23,547 bases of DNA, from NCBI GenBank assembly GCA_964452915.1, contig CAYVNW010000039.1, forward strand, positions 1 to 23,547, written 5' to 3'. This document shows, in pieces, positions 7,047 through 15,348 of this stretch. Each line of letters starts with the position of its first letter. Positions within the stretch are counted from its first letter, which is position 1. Source of the stretch: Colivivens sp964452915. Its GTDB lineage: Bacteria; Bacteroidota; Bacteroidia; Bacteroidales; Bacteroidaceae. Under the pieces are notes generated by a model. That model was not told the origin of the DNA. It ran no database searches and saw only the letters and a list, made by a program, of their open reading frames with translations. The position numbers were made by a program, and so were the translations under genes.

Positions 7047-9875
7047 TTATTTTTTTAAAACGACATTCACCATCTTTCCCGGAACCACAATAGTCTTCAG
7101 TACTTGGAAGCCATCCAACCATTTCTGTGACTGCGGCTCTTTCATAACCGCATCAATGATGTCCTGTTGGTCAGTTCCTACAGGGAATTCCATTGGGAAG
7201 CGGGCTTTACCATTGAATGCAACCATCATCTTCATCGTGTCTTCTTTCATGTATTCCTCATTGAATTCAGGCCATTTGGCATCACATACAGTCGTTGTAT
7301 GTCCAGATAACTCCCACAACTCTTCAGCAAGGTGCGGACAGAAAGGAGCAATCAGTACGTTCAAAGCTTCTTTTACTTCCTTACTCGAAGTATTCATGCG
7401 TGTGAGCTCATTCACACAAATCATAAATGCGGCAATACTTGTATTATAAGAAAAGTTCTCTATGTCACCTGTGACTTTCTTAATAAGAGTATGCAGCGAC
7501 TTAAGTTCCTCCTTGCTTCCTTTATCTGTATGCGTCTCTGCTGTCATGAAATTCCAAAACTTTTTAAGGAAGCGATGGCATCCGTCAATTCCGTTTGTAT
7601 CCCATGGCTTACTTTGCTCAACGGGCCCTAAAAACATCTCGTAAAGACGGAGCGTATCAGCACCGAACTTCTCCACAATCATATCTGGATTGACCACGTT
7701 GAACATAGATTTAGACATTTTCTCTATTGCCCAACCACAAACATATTTACCTTCATCATTTAAAACAAACTTTGCATCGTTATATTCCGGACGCCAATTT
7801 TTAAATGCATTAACATCCAGTATATCTCCACTTACTATGTTCACATCCACATGAATAGGAGTAACATCATAAGAATCTTTTTTATCAAAGCTTACAAATG
7901 TATTTGTATCCTTTATACGATAGACAAAGTTGCTTCTACCCTGAATCATGCCTTGATTAATCAGCTTTTGGAAAGGCTCTTCAGTTACACTAACACCTAA
8001 ATCAAATAAGAACTTGTTCCAAAAACGGCTATATATCAGATGCCCTGTGGCATGCTCACTTCCTCCGACGTATATATCCACATTTCTCCAGTATTCAACC
8101 GCTTTCTTCGACACAAGCGCTTTATCATTATGCGGATCCATGTAACGCAGATAGTAAGCTGACGAACCAGCAAATCCCGGCATTGTGTAGAGTTCGATAG
8201 GAAACACCGTCTTATTATCAATAAGCGAGTTGTCAACTATCTTTTTGTTTACTTTATCCCAAGCCCAACAAGTAGCATTTCCTAATGGAGGTTCCCCTGA
8301 CTCAGTCGGCAGGAACCGGTCAACTTCCGGTAACTCAACAGGGAGGCATTCCTCAGGAATCATTGTTGGAATACCATTTTTGTAATATACCGGAAATGGC
8401 TCACCCCAATATCTTTGTCTTGAGAATATGGCATCACGCAAACGGTAGTTTACCTTTACACGACCTATTTTGTGATCAGTAACAAATTTCTTAGTTGCAG
8501 CTATCGCTTCCTTGACGGTCAATCCATTTAATGAGAATCCGGCATAAGCAGTTTTCCCTTCCATAGGAGAATTCATTACGATGCCCTCTTTCGCATCATA
8601 ACTCTCCTCGCTTACGTCCGCACCTTCAATCAAAGGAATAATTGGCAGGTTGAAATGTTTCGCAAAAACATAATCTCTGCTATCATGAGCCGGAACAGCC
8701 ATTATGGCACCTGTGCCATAACCTGCGAGAACATATTCAGATATATATATCGGGCATTTGTCGCCAGTTATAGGATTGATACCATATGCTCCGGAGAACA
8801 CACCCGTCACATTATGATCTATCATACGTTCTCTTTCAGTCCTTCCTTTAACATACTTGATATACTTGTCGACATCTTCACGTTGGTCGGATGTGGTCAC
8901 GCGGTCAACAAGATCACTCTCAGGGGCGAGAACAAAGAATGTTACACCAAACAATGTGTCGGCACGTGTAGTAAATATCACAAACTCAACATCTGAATCA
9001 GCTACCTTTATATTGACCTCTGTTCCTTCCGAGCGGCCTATCCAATTTCTCTGAGTCTCTTTTATAGAGTCACTCCATTCAATAGTGTCAAGCCCATCAA
9101 GCAGACGTTGTGCATAAGCAGACACACGCAAACACCATTGTCTCATTTTTTTCTGCTCCACAGGATAGCCACCACGCAAACTAACTCCATCAACAACTTC
9201 ATCATTTGCCAATACAGTACCAAGTTTAGGACACCAATTCACCATTGTCTCACCAAGAAAAGCGATCCGATAGTTCATCAATACATCACTGTGCTGCTTT
9301 TCATTCATTTGGTTCCACTCCTCTGCAGTAAAATTAAGTTCCTCGCTGCAAGCCACATCAATATCTGCAGAACCATACTTTTCAAAATGCTCCACAAGCC
9401 GTTCTATAGGTTGCGCTGACTGGCATTTGTTACAATAAAAAGAATTGAACATTTTTTGAAATGCCCATTGAGTCCAATGATAATAAGAAGGGTCACATGT
9501 ACGCACTTCACGGTCCCAATCAAAACTAAAACCTATTTTGTCAAGTTGTTCACGATACCGCGCTATATTAACATTAGTGGTTACTTCAGGATGTTGTCCG
9601 GTTTGTATAGCATACTGCTCAGCCGGAAGTCCATAAGCATCATAACCCATCGGATTAAGCACATTGTAACCCTGTAGCCTCTTAAAACGTGCATATATAT
9701 CACTTGCAATATATCCAAGAGGGTGACCCACATGCAATCCGGCACCAGAAGGATAAGGGAACATGTTGAGAACGTAGAATTTTTGTTTGTCATAATCCTC
9801 TGTAACATGATATACTTTATTCTCGGCCCATCTTTTCTGCCACTTCTTCTCTATCTCTTTGAAATTGTAATCCAT
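7047..9875 (-). CDS. leuS: Leucyl-tRNA synthetase
   Basis: Class I aminoacyl-tRNA synthetase charging tRNA-Leu, 942 residues, as usual for Bacteroidota. The HIGH-type motif is HVGH (48-51) within PYPSGAGLHVGHPLGY, and KMSKS is at 719-723. Between them lie the zinc-like Cys-rich insert (near residues 147-176), the CP1 editing domain (TTRADTLFGVTF, GTGAIMAVPAHDSRD) and the catalytic RQRYWGEPFPVYY segment. The C-terminus carries the anticodon-binding helices (NVLIAPFCPHLAEELWE). It is first gene of the leuS > yitT::rdgB > rdgB > porZ operon, with a promoter just upstream. Confidence 0.97.
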   Translation of the reverse strand: MDYNFKEIEKKWQKRWAENKVYHVTEDYDKQKFYVLNMFPYPSGAGLHVGHPLGYIASDIYARFKRLQGYNVLNPMGYDAYGLPAEQYAIQTGQHPEVTTNVNIARYREQLDKIGFSFDWDREVRTCDPSYYHWTQWAFQKMFNSFYCNKCQSAQPIERLVEHFEKYGSADIDVACSEELNFTAEEWNQMNEKQHSDVLMNYRIAFLGETMVNWCPKLGTVLANDEVVDGVSLRGGYPVEQKKMRQWCLRVSAYAQRLLDGLDTIEWSDSIKETQRNWIGRSEGTEVNIKVADSDVEFVIFTTRADTLFGVTFFVLAPESDLVDRVTTSDQREDVDKYIKYVKGRTERERMIDHNVTGVFSGAYGINPITGDKCPIYISEYVLAGYGTGAIMAVPAHDSRDYVFAKHFNLPIIPLIEGADVSEESYDAKEGIVMNSPMEGKTAYAGFSLNGLTVKEAIAATKKFVTDHKIGRVKVNYRLRDAIFSRQRYWGEPFPVYYKNGIPTMIPEECLPVELPEVDRFLPTESGEPPLGNATCWAWDKVNKKIVDNSLIDNKTVFPIELYTMPGFAGSSAYYLRYMDPHNDKALVSKKAVEYWRNVDIYVGGSEHATGHLIYSRFWNKFLFDLGVSVTEEPFQKLINQGMIQGRSNFVYRIKDTNTFVSFDKKDSYDVTPIHVDVNIVSGDILDVNAFKNWRPEYNDAKFVLNDEGKYVCGWAIEKMSKSMFNVVNPDMIVEKFGADTLRLYEMFLGPVEQSKPWDTNGIDGCHRFLKKFWNFMTAETHTDKGSKEELKSLHTLIKKVTGDIENFSYNTSIAAFMICVNELTRMNTSSKEVKEALNVLIAPFCPHLAEELWELSGHTTTVCDAKWPEFNEEYMKEDTMKMMVAFNGKARFPMEFPVGTDQQDIIDAVMKEPQSQKWLDGFQVLKTIVVPGKMVNVVLKK

Positions 9876-9924
9876 TTTATGTATTGGTTTGATATTACTT
9901 TGTTATATTTTTTACTTTAAACTG

Positions 9925-9956
9925 CAAAGATACTAAATAAATAGCAAGAGATGAAA
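9925..9956 (-). promoter_or_regulatory. Near-consensus promoter for leuS operon
   Basis: The minus strand shows TATCTTTG (9932-9925), a full match to the -7 consensus TAnnTTTG. After 20 bases TTTC (9956-9953) matches three of four -33 positions. The predicted start near 9918 leaves a leader of about 40 nt before the leuS ATG. Confidence 0.65.
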
Positions 9957-10062
9957 TTAAATATTGAAAAATACAATGTGTTCGTTTAAGTTACAATCCG
10001 AATGTTGAAAACATTATTGAACGATTTACAATCCATATATACAGATATATTTACAGATAAAC

Positions 10063-10150
10063 ATCATTCCGTGCGTAGCAAGAGGTTACAATGAAATGAT
10101 TAGACGCAATGAAGAAAAGTGGATAACACACTGCTACGCCTTGGAATGAT
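10063..10150. repeat. Long-range inverted repeat, possible MITE or RNA stem
   Basis: ATCATTCC (10063-10070) and GCGTAGCA (10073-10080) are inverted matches of GGAATGAT (10143-10150) and TGCTACGC (10132-10139). Together they make 16 paired bases with a small internal loop (GT opposite CTT) around a 51-base central segment. ATAAAC occurs shortly outside both arms. No promoter or ORF explains it. Confidence 0.5.
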
Positions 10151-10348
10151 TTTATAAACAGCCAATTCTAAGCCATAATCACACAATACATAGCAGAACC
10201 ATGCAACGACACACAACTGTAAAGAAACAGAGGGTGGTGACTTTCACGATTACAGGAAAAGATCTTTCAACAGGTTACTTTCAATCAAAACCCAAAAGTA
10301 ATGTAGCCAACAAGAGATATGTATGGTACTTCGTCTCTATTTATAAAC

Positions 10349-10375
10349 CCTCTCCCCCAAAATAAAGGGGAGAGG
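10349..10375. repeat. GC-rich hairpin
   Basis: CCTCTCCCC (10349-10357) is a perfect 9-bp inverted match to GGGGAGAGG (10367-10375) with a 9-base A-rich loop. It stands out from its AT-rich surroundings. Neither strand has a U-tract right after it, so it looks more like a dispersed palindromic repeat than a standard terminator. Confidence 0.55.
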
Positions 10376-10762
10376 AATAAAGGAGCAGTTTTCCATTATG
10401 AATGAAACAACCATACCTCAAGGCATCCATCACATACTAAGTTCAAGACTGAATTTACAATTGAAACTTTCCAAATTTCAGTGTGTCCCAAACGAAGCAA
10501 AAGTATCTGCCATGACTATATTTTATAGTCTACAGGCAAAGGTAAGACATTTTTCTTAAACACATGCAAGCTTTTCAAAAAAAATTAAATAATCTATTGT
10601 TATTGCTGATGAAAACCTACGATTCATTGGGGTTAGGAAGACAACGAGCGAAAGTACACACGATAAATTACATTGTGGCATTTATATCTGCCGCTATACG
10701 AAACCAATCAAAATGAACTGCACCCCAAAAGTTGGACACAAAACTAAAGTAGTGCAGTAATT

Positions 10763-11283
10763 ATGCGACATTCATTTAAAGAGAAGCTGAACATCATCAG
10801 CCTTATTAAGGGTGGAACTCCGCTCTCAAGACTCTGCAGGTACAGGCATATAGACCACCATCAGGTCAGACTTTGGTTGAACCTCTATGACAAGCTCGGA
10901 GAGGACGGCCTGCGCAAACCCGTAGCGGTCCACCGCTTCAAACTGGAAGAAAAATCCAGAATTCTTTTGGAACATATAGAAAAAGGAGTATCTTTGCGAG
11001 AACTCTGCCTTCGTTATGGCGTAAGCCGTTCTGTTATCAAGAAATGGAAGAGGAGGTATCTTTCAGTCAAGCCGCTTGAAAAAGACAGGTCAGGAACCAA
11101 CAATGAACAAAGATCCACAATGGGAAGACCAAGAAAAAAGAACCGCAGACAGAGATGGAGAAGCTTCAGATGGAGAACCTCATGTTGCGTGCGGAGAATG
11201 CGCTGCTAAAAAAAGTAAGGACCTTAGTCGAGGAACAGAGAACCCGTGCACGGCTCAGTGGGCGGAAGCCATCGACGGACTGA
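10763..11283 (+). CDS. IS3-family OrfA, two-HTH protein with internal A-run frameshift
   Basis: The DNA-binding subunit of the IS. Residues about 1-55 and 60-100 are two helix-turn-helix units (HIDHHQVRLWLNLYDKLGED, RYGVSRSVIKKWKRRY). In the initial frame translation ends at 11209 after a basic, non-family tail. A -1 shift at the heptamer A-AAA-AAG (11134-11140) instead gives GRPRKKEPQTEMEKLQ and a leucine zipper (ENLMLRAENALLKKV), ending at a TGA at 11281-11283; this is the expected family sequence. So either OrfA needs frameshifting to be complete, or one A was lost from a run of seven. The coordinates describe the composite product. A second slippery run (11208-11214) leads into orfB. Confidence 0.75.
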
Positions 11284-12113
11284 GGTCGGAATACCCTCTC
11301 GGCTTGTTATTGAAGCAGAGAAAGATGGCACGATCCGTATACTATTACCACCGCAAAAGGATGAGCAAGGCGGACAAGTACGCCGTCGAGAGGGAGATGA
11401 TAAAGTCCATCTTCCACTCGCATAAGGAGCGTTACGGCTACCGCCGTGTCACAATTGAGATGCGGAACAGGGGTATCATCATCAACCACAAGACCGTCCG
11501 CCGACTTATGTCGGATATGGGCATGAAGAGCGTGGTGCGCAGGGTGCGCTACCGATCCTACAGGGGAAATACGGGCAGAACGGCCCCGAATATAATCGAC
11601 AGGGACTTCACCGCCGATGCGCCGAACCGCAAGTGGGCGACTGACGTTACGCAGATCAACATAGGCTCGGAGAAGCTCTACCTCTCGCCAATACTGGACA
11701 TGTTCAACGGTGAGATAATATCCTACAATATATCCAGAAGTCCTAACCTGGAGCAAGTGTATGACATGCTGGACAAGGCCTTCGCACGGTTCGGAAACCT
11801 CGATGGCCTGATACTGCACTCAGATCAGGGATGGCAGTACCAGCACGAAGGATATCGCCGCAGACTTGTGAAGCATCACATCATACAAAGTATGTCACGC
11901 AAGGGCTACTGCCTGGACAACGCCATGATGGAGAACTTCTTCGGAATCATGAAAACGGAGCTGCTTTATGCCCTAAAGTTTAAAACGGCGAAAGCCTTCA
12001 TGAAGGCGTTGGAAGAGTATATTGACTATTACAATATGGATAGAATCAAATTGAGATTAAAAGGAAAGAGTCCGGTGACGTACCGAACACTTTACATAAA
12101 TAGAATTATTTAA
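11076..12113 (+). CDS. IS3-family OrfB transposase, DDE integrase
   Basis: The catalytic part of the IS3 transposase. Family-like sequence begins around position 11215, where the frame is entered by -1 slippage at A-AAA-AAA (11208-11214); the ATG at 11076 only opens the frame inside orfA and is probably not used. An HTH_21-like region (KERYGYRRVTIEMRNRG, NHKTVRRLMSDMGM) precedes the rve integrase core. The DDE residues are visible: Asp in RKWATDVTQINIG, Asp in LILHSDQGWQYQ, Glu in NAMMENFFGIMKTE. The frame is intact to its stop, so the element could still move if both slips, or an AB fusion, are made. Confidence 0.88.
   Translation: MKKTGQEPTMNKDPQWEDQEKRTADRDGEASDGEPHVACGECAAKKSKDLSRGTENPCTAQWAEAIDGLRSEYPLGLLLKQRKMARSVYYYHRKRMSKADKYAVEREMIKSIFHSHKERYGYRRVTIEMRNRGIIINHKTVRRLMSDMGMKSVVRRVRYRSYRGNTGRTAPNIIDRDFTADAPNRKWATDVTQINIGSEKLYLSPILDMFNGEIISYNISRSPNLEQVYDMLDKAFARFGNLDGLILHSDQGWQYQHEGYRRRLVKHHIIQSMSRKGYCLDNAMMENFFGIMKTELLYALKFKTAKAFMKALEEYIDYYNMDRIKLRLKGKSPVTYRTLYINRII
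11134..11140 (+). promoter_or_regulatory. Slippery heptamer A-AAA-AAG within orfA
   Basis: Six A residues and a G are in the exact zero-frame phase of the classic -1 frameshift heptamer (agA AAA AAG). Slippage restores the conserved OrfA zipper. The same string is what one lost A from a seven-A run would leave. Confidence 0.6.
11208..11214 (+). promoter_or_regulatory. Slippery A7 run at the orfA-orfB junction
   Basis: Seven A residues in phase ctA AAA AAA of the zipper-encoding frame. A -1 shift here joins OrfA to the OrfB frame, the standard way IS3 elements make the OrfAB transposase. Confidence 0.65.
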
Positions 12114-12140
12114 CCCGTCCAACTTTTTGGGGGCAGTTCA

Positions 12141-12579
12141 ACAAATACATTTTGTTTTGGGGGTCAAGTAACATTGGATCTGCAAGTTCACTCTGAGTGC
12201 CTCCACCATCTACTTGTTCCCATACACCAGATTTAGGATCATCTGTAACATAAAACTTTGTTGTTCCAACGGAATGAGTAAAATACAATTTACCTTTCAT
12301 TGCTTCGACAGACGGGGCATATCCTTCTATTGGCAGGCTACTCTTTATTGGAGTCCATGTAAGCATATCTGTGCTATGAAAATACGCACCACACTTTGAC
12401 GCAAACAGATAGTATTCACCTTCATAATTGATTAGCGACGGGTCTGCAGCCTCACGATAGCTTCCATCAAGAGCATAACGGTAAGGTAAGTTCACTGGAT
12501 TGCAAAAAGTCTGCGCATTTGCATTCTGAATTATAAAAACAGCAAGTAACACTGCTGTAAAGATTGATTTTGTATTCAT
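12141..12579 (-). pseudogene. GH43 glycosidase truncated by the IS
   Basis: The first 146 codons of a secreted GH43-type glycosidase. A signal peptide (residues 1 to about 22, ending NANA-Q) precedes the five-bladed propeller start. Asp46 in REAADPSL is the likely catalytic base and Asp134 in ELADPMLLD the pKa-modulating Asp. The general-acid Glu and all later blades are gone: the frame enters the IS right end at 12140 and stops inside it at 12106 after a few foreign residues (LNCPQKVGRVK). The missing part is not on the other side of the IS. It starts 11 bases after the intact GH43 gene, so it was probably the second gene of a small hemicellulose/arabinan-use operon. The product is surely inactive. 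Confidence 0.85.
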
Positions 12580-12590
12580 TGTTTAATATG

Positions 12591-13958
12591 TTATTTATAT
12601 AATTGCCACCAATTAAAATCAAAGTTTCCTCCACGGAAGACGATATATACATCATGTACACCCTTAATATCAGATTTACACGAAGTTCTGACAATTTTCC
12701 ATTTGTTCGATGTTTTAGGAAGAGCAACACAGCTCAACACTGGACCTACAGTCGAATCAACATGAAATTCTACCAATTCTCCTTTTAGAGTATTCCTCAC
12801 ATTCATTGCAAGTTGTTTTGCTCCATCACCAAAATCAACACAGCGTATTCGAATCCATCCATTGTCTTTTATTCTTGTAACATAATGGTCGTTACCGCTC
12901 GTTGAATCCGTTTTCAAGCCTTTACATTCTGCCATGGTCTCTGCTTCAACACGAACATACGGATTAAGATTGTGTAATGGTTGACGTACTCCATCATTTG
13001 TATATGCAATGAACGGAATACTTCCGTCTGCCTGATACTTAAATTCTTCAATTGCAGTAGAACGACGGAAACCACTTCCCCACGGCAATTTACCATTATG
13101 GTAGAACATGAATGAGCGACCACCCACGGTTATTGCTCCACCATGGACAGTAAAACTATTCTCCGGCCCAGAAAGAATCTTTCCCCGGTACGTCCATGGT
13201 CCATGAATGCTATGTGCAGTGGAATAAGCCCAATGCTCTGGGACTCCACCAGCAGCATACTCTAAGTAATATAGATTTCCACGGCGATAAACCCATGGGG
13301 CTTCTTCGAAATTCCCTTTCATTATTTTCTTTCCTATTCCATAATCATACTTTAGGACAAGCGGGCCAAATGCAGTGGAATCATTAATATCCACAGCTGT
13401 GATATCACTTTTCAATGATATCATGTCATCGCCAAGTTGGGCATACCACAATCCGTTATTTCCCCAGAAAAGCCAGGCAGAGCCGTCTTCGTCAATAAAA
13501 ACAGTTGGATCAATATATCCCCAATTACCTGGTATTAGCGGACGACCTATTGCATCATGATATGGTCCTGCAGGGCTATTGGCTACAGCAACTCCAATAC
13601 CATGCAAATGATTGGTCGTATCTTCTGCTGCAACATACCAATACCATTTGCCATTCCGTTTTATTGCCTGTGATGCCCATGCGTTGTCACCCTGCTTTGC
13701 CCATGAGAAGTTTGCAGTGGAAATTGGACGTCCTCTAAAGGTCCAATTAACCATGTCTGTACTTGAATAAAGCTGCCAGTCCGGCATACGAAAATAAGTT
13801 GCTGTATCTTCGTCATGTCCAGTAAAGACATATATTGTATCATCACAGACGTATGGTGCTGGATCAGGAGTACACCATGTAGAAACAATAGGATTTTGCG
13901 CTTTTATGCATATAGGCATAAAAAGCATTGTAAATGTTATAAATACGTTTATTTGCAT
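12591..13958 (-). CDS. Secreted GH43 glycosidase with C-terminal CBM6
   Basis: Likely a periplasmic or secreted beta-xylosidase or alpha-L-arabinofuranosidase acting on plant hemicellulose. A signal peptide spans about residues 1-20 (CIKA-Q). The GH43 propeller follows, with catalytic base Asp32 (TPDPAPYV), pKa modulator Asp150 (YIDPTVFIDEDG) and acid Glu219 (FEEAPWVYRR). From about residue 330 (VRVEAETMAECKGL) to the end (VYIVFRGGNFDFNWWQLYK) it carries a carbohydrate-binding module of family 6, whose final FNWWQ is diagnostic. The exact substrate needs subfamily placement. It is followed after 11 bases by a second, truncated GH43 gene. Upstream is a 134-base gap with a 22-bp-spaced direct repeat but no clear promoter. 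Confidence 0.9.
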   Translation of the reverse strand: MQINVFITFTMLFMPICIKAQNPIVSTWCTPDPAPYVCDDTIYVFTGHDEDTATYFRMPDWQLYSSTDMVNWTFRGRPISTANFSWAKQGDNAWASQAIKRNGKWYWYVAAEDTTNHLHGIGVAVANSPAGPYHDAIGRPLIPGNWGYIDPTVFIDEDGSAWLFWGNNGLWYAQLGDDMISLKSDITAVDINDSTAFGPLVLKYDYGIGKKIMKGNFEEAPWVYRRGNLYYLEYAAGGVPEHWAYSTAHSIHGPWTYRGKILSGPENSFTVHGGAITVGGRSFMFYHNGKLPWGSGFRRSTAIEEFKYQADGSIPFIAYTNDGVRQPLHNLNPYVRVEAETMAECKGLKTDSTSGNDHYVTRIKDNGWIRIRCVDFGDGAKQLAMNVRNTLKGELVEFHVDSTVGPVLSCVALPKTSNKWKIVRTSCKSDIKGVHDVYIVFRGGNFDFNWWQLYK

Positions 13959-13971
13959 AATGATATAATAT

Positions 13972-14003
13972 TAATTCAATTGCAAATAAACAATAATTCA
14001 ATT
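13972..14003. repeat. Direct repeat TAATTCAATT upstream of GH43 gene
   Basis: TAATTCAATT occurs at 13972-13981 and again at 13994-14003, 22 bases apart (about two helical turns), 14-45 bases upstream of the GH43 start. The spacing would suit a dimeric regulator binding one face of the helix. The sequence is AT-rich, so chance is a real alternative. Confidence 0.3.
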
Positions 14004-14030
14004 AAACATCATTGCGTATTCTTTTCATTT

Positions 14031-14048
14031 TGTTGCATTTTTGCAACA
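14031..14048. other. Small perfect hairpin after the U32 gene
   Basis: TGTTGCA (14031-14037) and TGCAACA (14042-14048) form a 7-bp stem with a 4-base T loop. It lies 45 bases past the end of the seven-gene minus-strand operon. On the minus strand no U-run follows, so a terminator role is only possible, not clear. Confidence 0.35.
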
Positions 14049-14092
14049 TACGTTTTATTTTCAATAACTTGTCACACAAATATGATTTCAAC

Positions 14093-15346
14093 TTATATCA
14101 AACTACGTTTAATAAGCAGGTAAAGTTTATCGTTAGGGCGTACCTTCTCATTCACTTTGAAACTGACATGTTGCCCTTTCATTGCAGTCTTCACAGATTT
14201 CAAATCAAAACGAATTTCATCAACAGTTTGAATTAACGCACCTGTAGTTACTCCTGTTATAAGTACTTTATCACCCACATTCAATTCTGCGTTCTCTATA
14301 AGAAATTCCGCTACACCTATATTCGTAAAATACTTTATGCACTTACCTACATATTCTTTACGTTCAGTAGCCCGACTTCCGTATGTATTGCTCCATTCTC
14401 CAAGTCTCTGACCTTGATAATAGCCATCCCAAAAACCACGATTGAAAACTGTAGCCAAAGCTTCATTCCATTTTACTTTCTTCTCATCTGTAAAAGTACC
14501 ATCTATAACACTATTGATCGCCTCATTATATGCTTTTACTACTGTATGTACGTATTCAGGACCTCTTGCTCTTCCTTCGATCTTGAAAACCCTCACGCCC
14601 GCATTCATCATAACATCAATGAAATCTATAGTCTTAAGGTCTTTTGGAGACATTATATACTTATTGTCAATGTTCAATTTACATCCTGTCTCTATGTCAG
14701 TCACTTCATATCCACGACGGCAAATCTGTACACACTCCCCACGATTGGCACTTCTTCCTGCATTTTGAAGACTAAGATAGCACTTACCACTTATAGCCAT
14801 ACAAAGAGCGCCATGACAAAACATCTCAATTCTGACAGTTTTACCTGATGGACCTAATATCGGGTCATTCACTATATGATCGTGTATCTCCTTTACTTGC
14901 CACATATTGAGTTCCCGAGCAAGAACAGCTACATCTGCAAAACGAGCATAAAAACGCAGCGCCTCTACGTTTGAAATATTCAGTTGCGTACTCAAATGCA
15001 CCTCAACACCAACCGTTCTACAATAAGTCATTACGGCAACATCACAAGCTATGATAGCCGAGATCTCAGCTTCTTTTGCTGCATCTACAATCTCGTGCAT
15101 TGAGTTAATATCTTCATCATAAATGATTGTATTGACAGTGAGATAACTCTTTACACCATGCTGATGACATATTCCTGCTATTTCTTTCAAGTCATTTATA
15201 GTGAAAGGATTGGCAGAATGTGATCGCATATTGAGTTTTCCAATGCCAAAGTATATACTATCAGCTCCTGAATTAATTGCAGCAGCAAGACTTTCCCTGC
15301 TTCCTACTGGAGCCATTATTTCAAAATCTGCTCTTGTTAACTCCAT
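14093..15346 (-). CDS. Peptidase U32-family protein (RlhA/TrhP-like RNA hydroxylation)
   Basis: 417 residues with the complete U32 signature EMFCHGALCMAISGKCYLS (174-192), preceded by a TIM-barrel-like N-terminal half (IMAPVGSRESLAAAINSGAD, YFGIGKLNMR). Cysteines at Cys182, Cys189 and in RGECVQICRR could hold an iron-sulfur centre, as proposed for the E. coli relatives RlhA and TrhP. Those proteins carry out prephenate-dependent hydroxylation of 23S rRNA C2501 or tRNA U34. Despite the name, proteolysis is doubtful. I cannot tell which RNA is modified. It starts 2 bases after mutS and ends the aroQ-to-U32 operon; aroQ at the head feeds the shikimate pathway that supplies prephenate, a suggestive but unproven link. 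Confidence 0.85.
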   Translation of the reverse strand: MELTRADFEIMAPVGSRESLAAAINSGADSIYFGIGKLNMRSHSANPFTINDLKEIAGICHQHGVKSYLTVNTIIYDEDINSMHEIVDAAKEAEISAIIACDVAVMTYCRTVGVEVHLSTQLNISNVEALRFYARFADVAVLARELNMWQVKEIHDHIVNDPILGPSGKTVRIEMFCHGALCMAISGKCYLSLQNAGRSANRGECVQICRRGYEVTDIETGCKLNIDNKYIMSPKDLKTIDFIDVMMNAGVRVFKIEGRARGPEYVHTVVKAYNEAINSVIDGTFTDEKKVKWNEALATVFNRGFWDGYYQGQRLGEWSNTYGSRATERKEYVGKCIKYFTNIGVAEFLIENAELNVGDKVLITGVTTGALIQTVDEIRFDLKSVKTAMKGQHVSFKVNEKVRPNDKLYLLIKRSLI

Positions 15347-15348
15347 TA

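Larger units (their letters stand above)
9957..10713. other. Gene-poor stretch with several inverted repeats
   Basis: No recognisable gene. The best plus-strand frame is 54 codons (10201-10365, starting MQRHTTVKKQRVV); it has no known features and ends in a hairpin. Structures seen are AATGTT/AACATT (10001-10015), a long-range inverted repeat (10063-10150) and a GC-rich hairpin (10349-10375). A direct repeat TTACAATCC occurs near 9991 and 10026. No remnant of the missing GH43 3' end was found next to the insertion sequence. Confidence 0.5.
10714..12140 (+). mobile_element. IS3-family insertion sequence (IS150-like)
   Basis: A 1,427-bp element bounded by 25-bp imperfect terminal inverted repeats. 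The left end begins TGAACTGCACCCCAAAAG and the complement of the right end begins TGAACTGCCCCCAAAAAG; 22 of 25 positions match. It carries orfA (double HTH) and orfB (DDE integrase) in the usual overlapping arrangement, with A-run slippery sites. The orfB stop lies two bases before the right repeat. The element is visibly GC-richer than its neighbours, consistent with recent arrival. The flanks AAA and ACA do not form a clean 3-4 bp target duplication, and the right end truncates a GH43 gene, suggesting a deletion next to the insertion. Confidence 0.92.

Noticed and set aside
6985..7449. 154-codon plus-strand frame over the leuS 3' end
   Set aside because: It lies opposite strongly conserved LeuRS sequence and the leuS-yitT junction, and its translation is low-complexity without family features.
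10201..10365. 54-codon plus-strand frame in the gap upstream of leuS
   Set aside because: No homology recognised, no promoter, and it ends inside a GC-rich hairpin, so it is noted but not called a gene.
11307..11819. 170-codon open frame antisense to the transposase
   Set aside because: It mirrors the GC-richer orfB codons, has no recognisable domain, and overlaps the conserved DDE core on the other strand.
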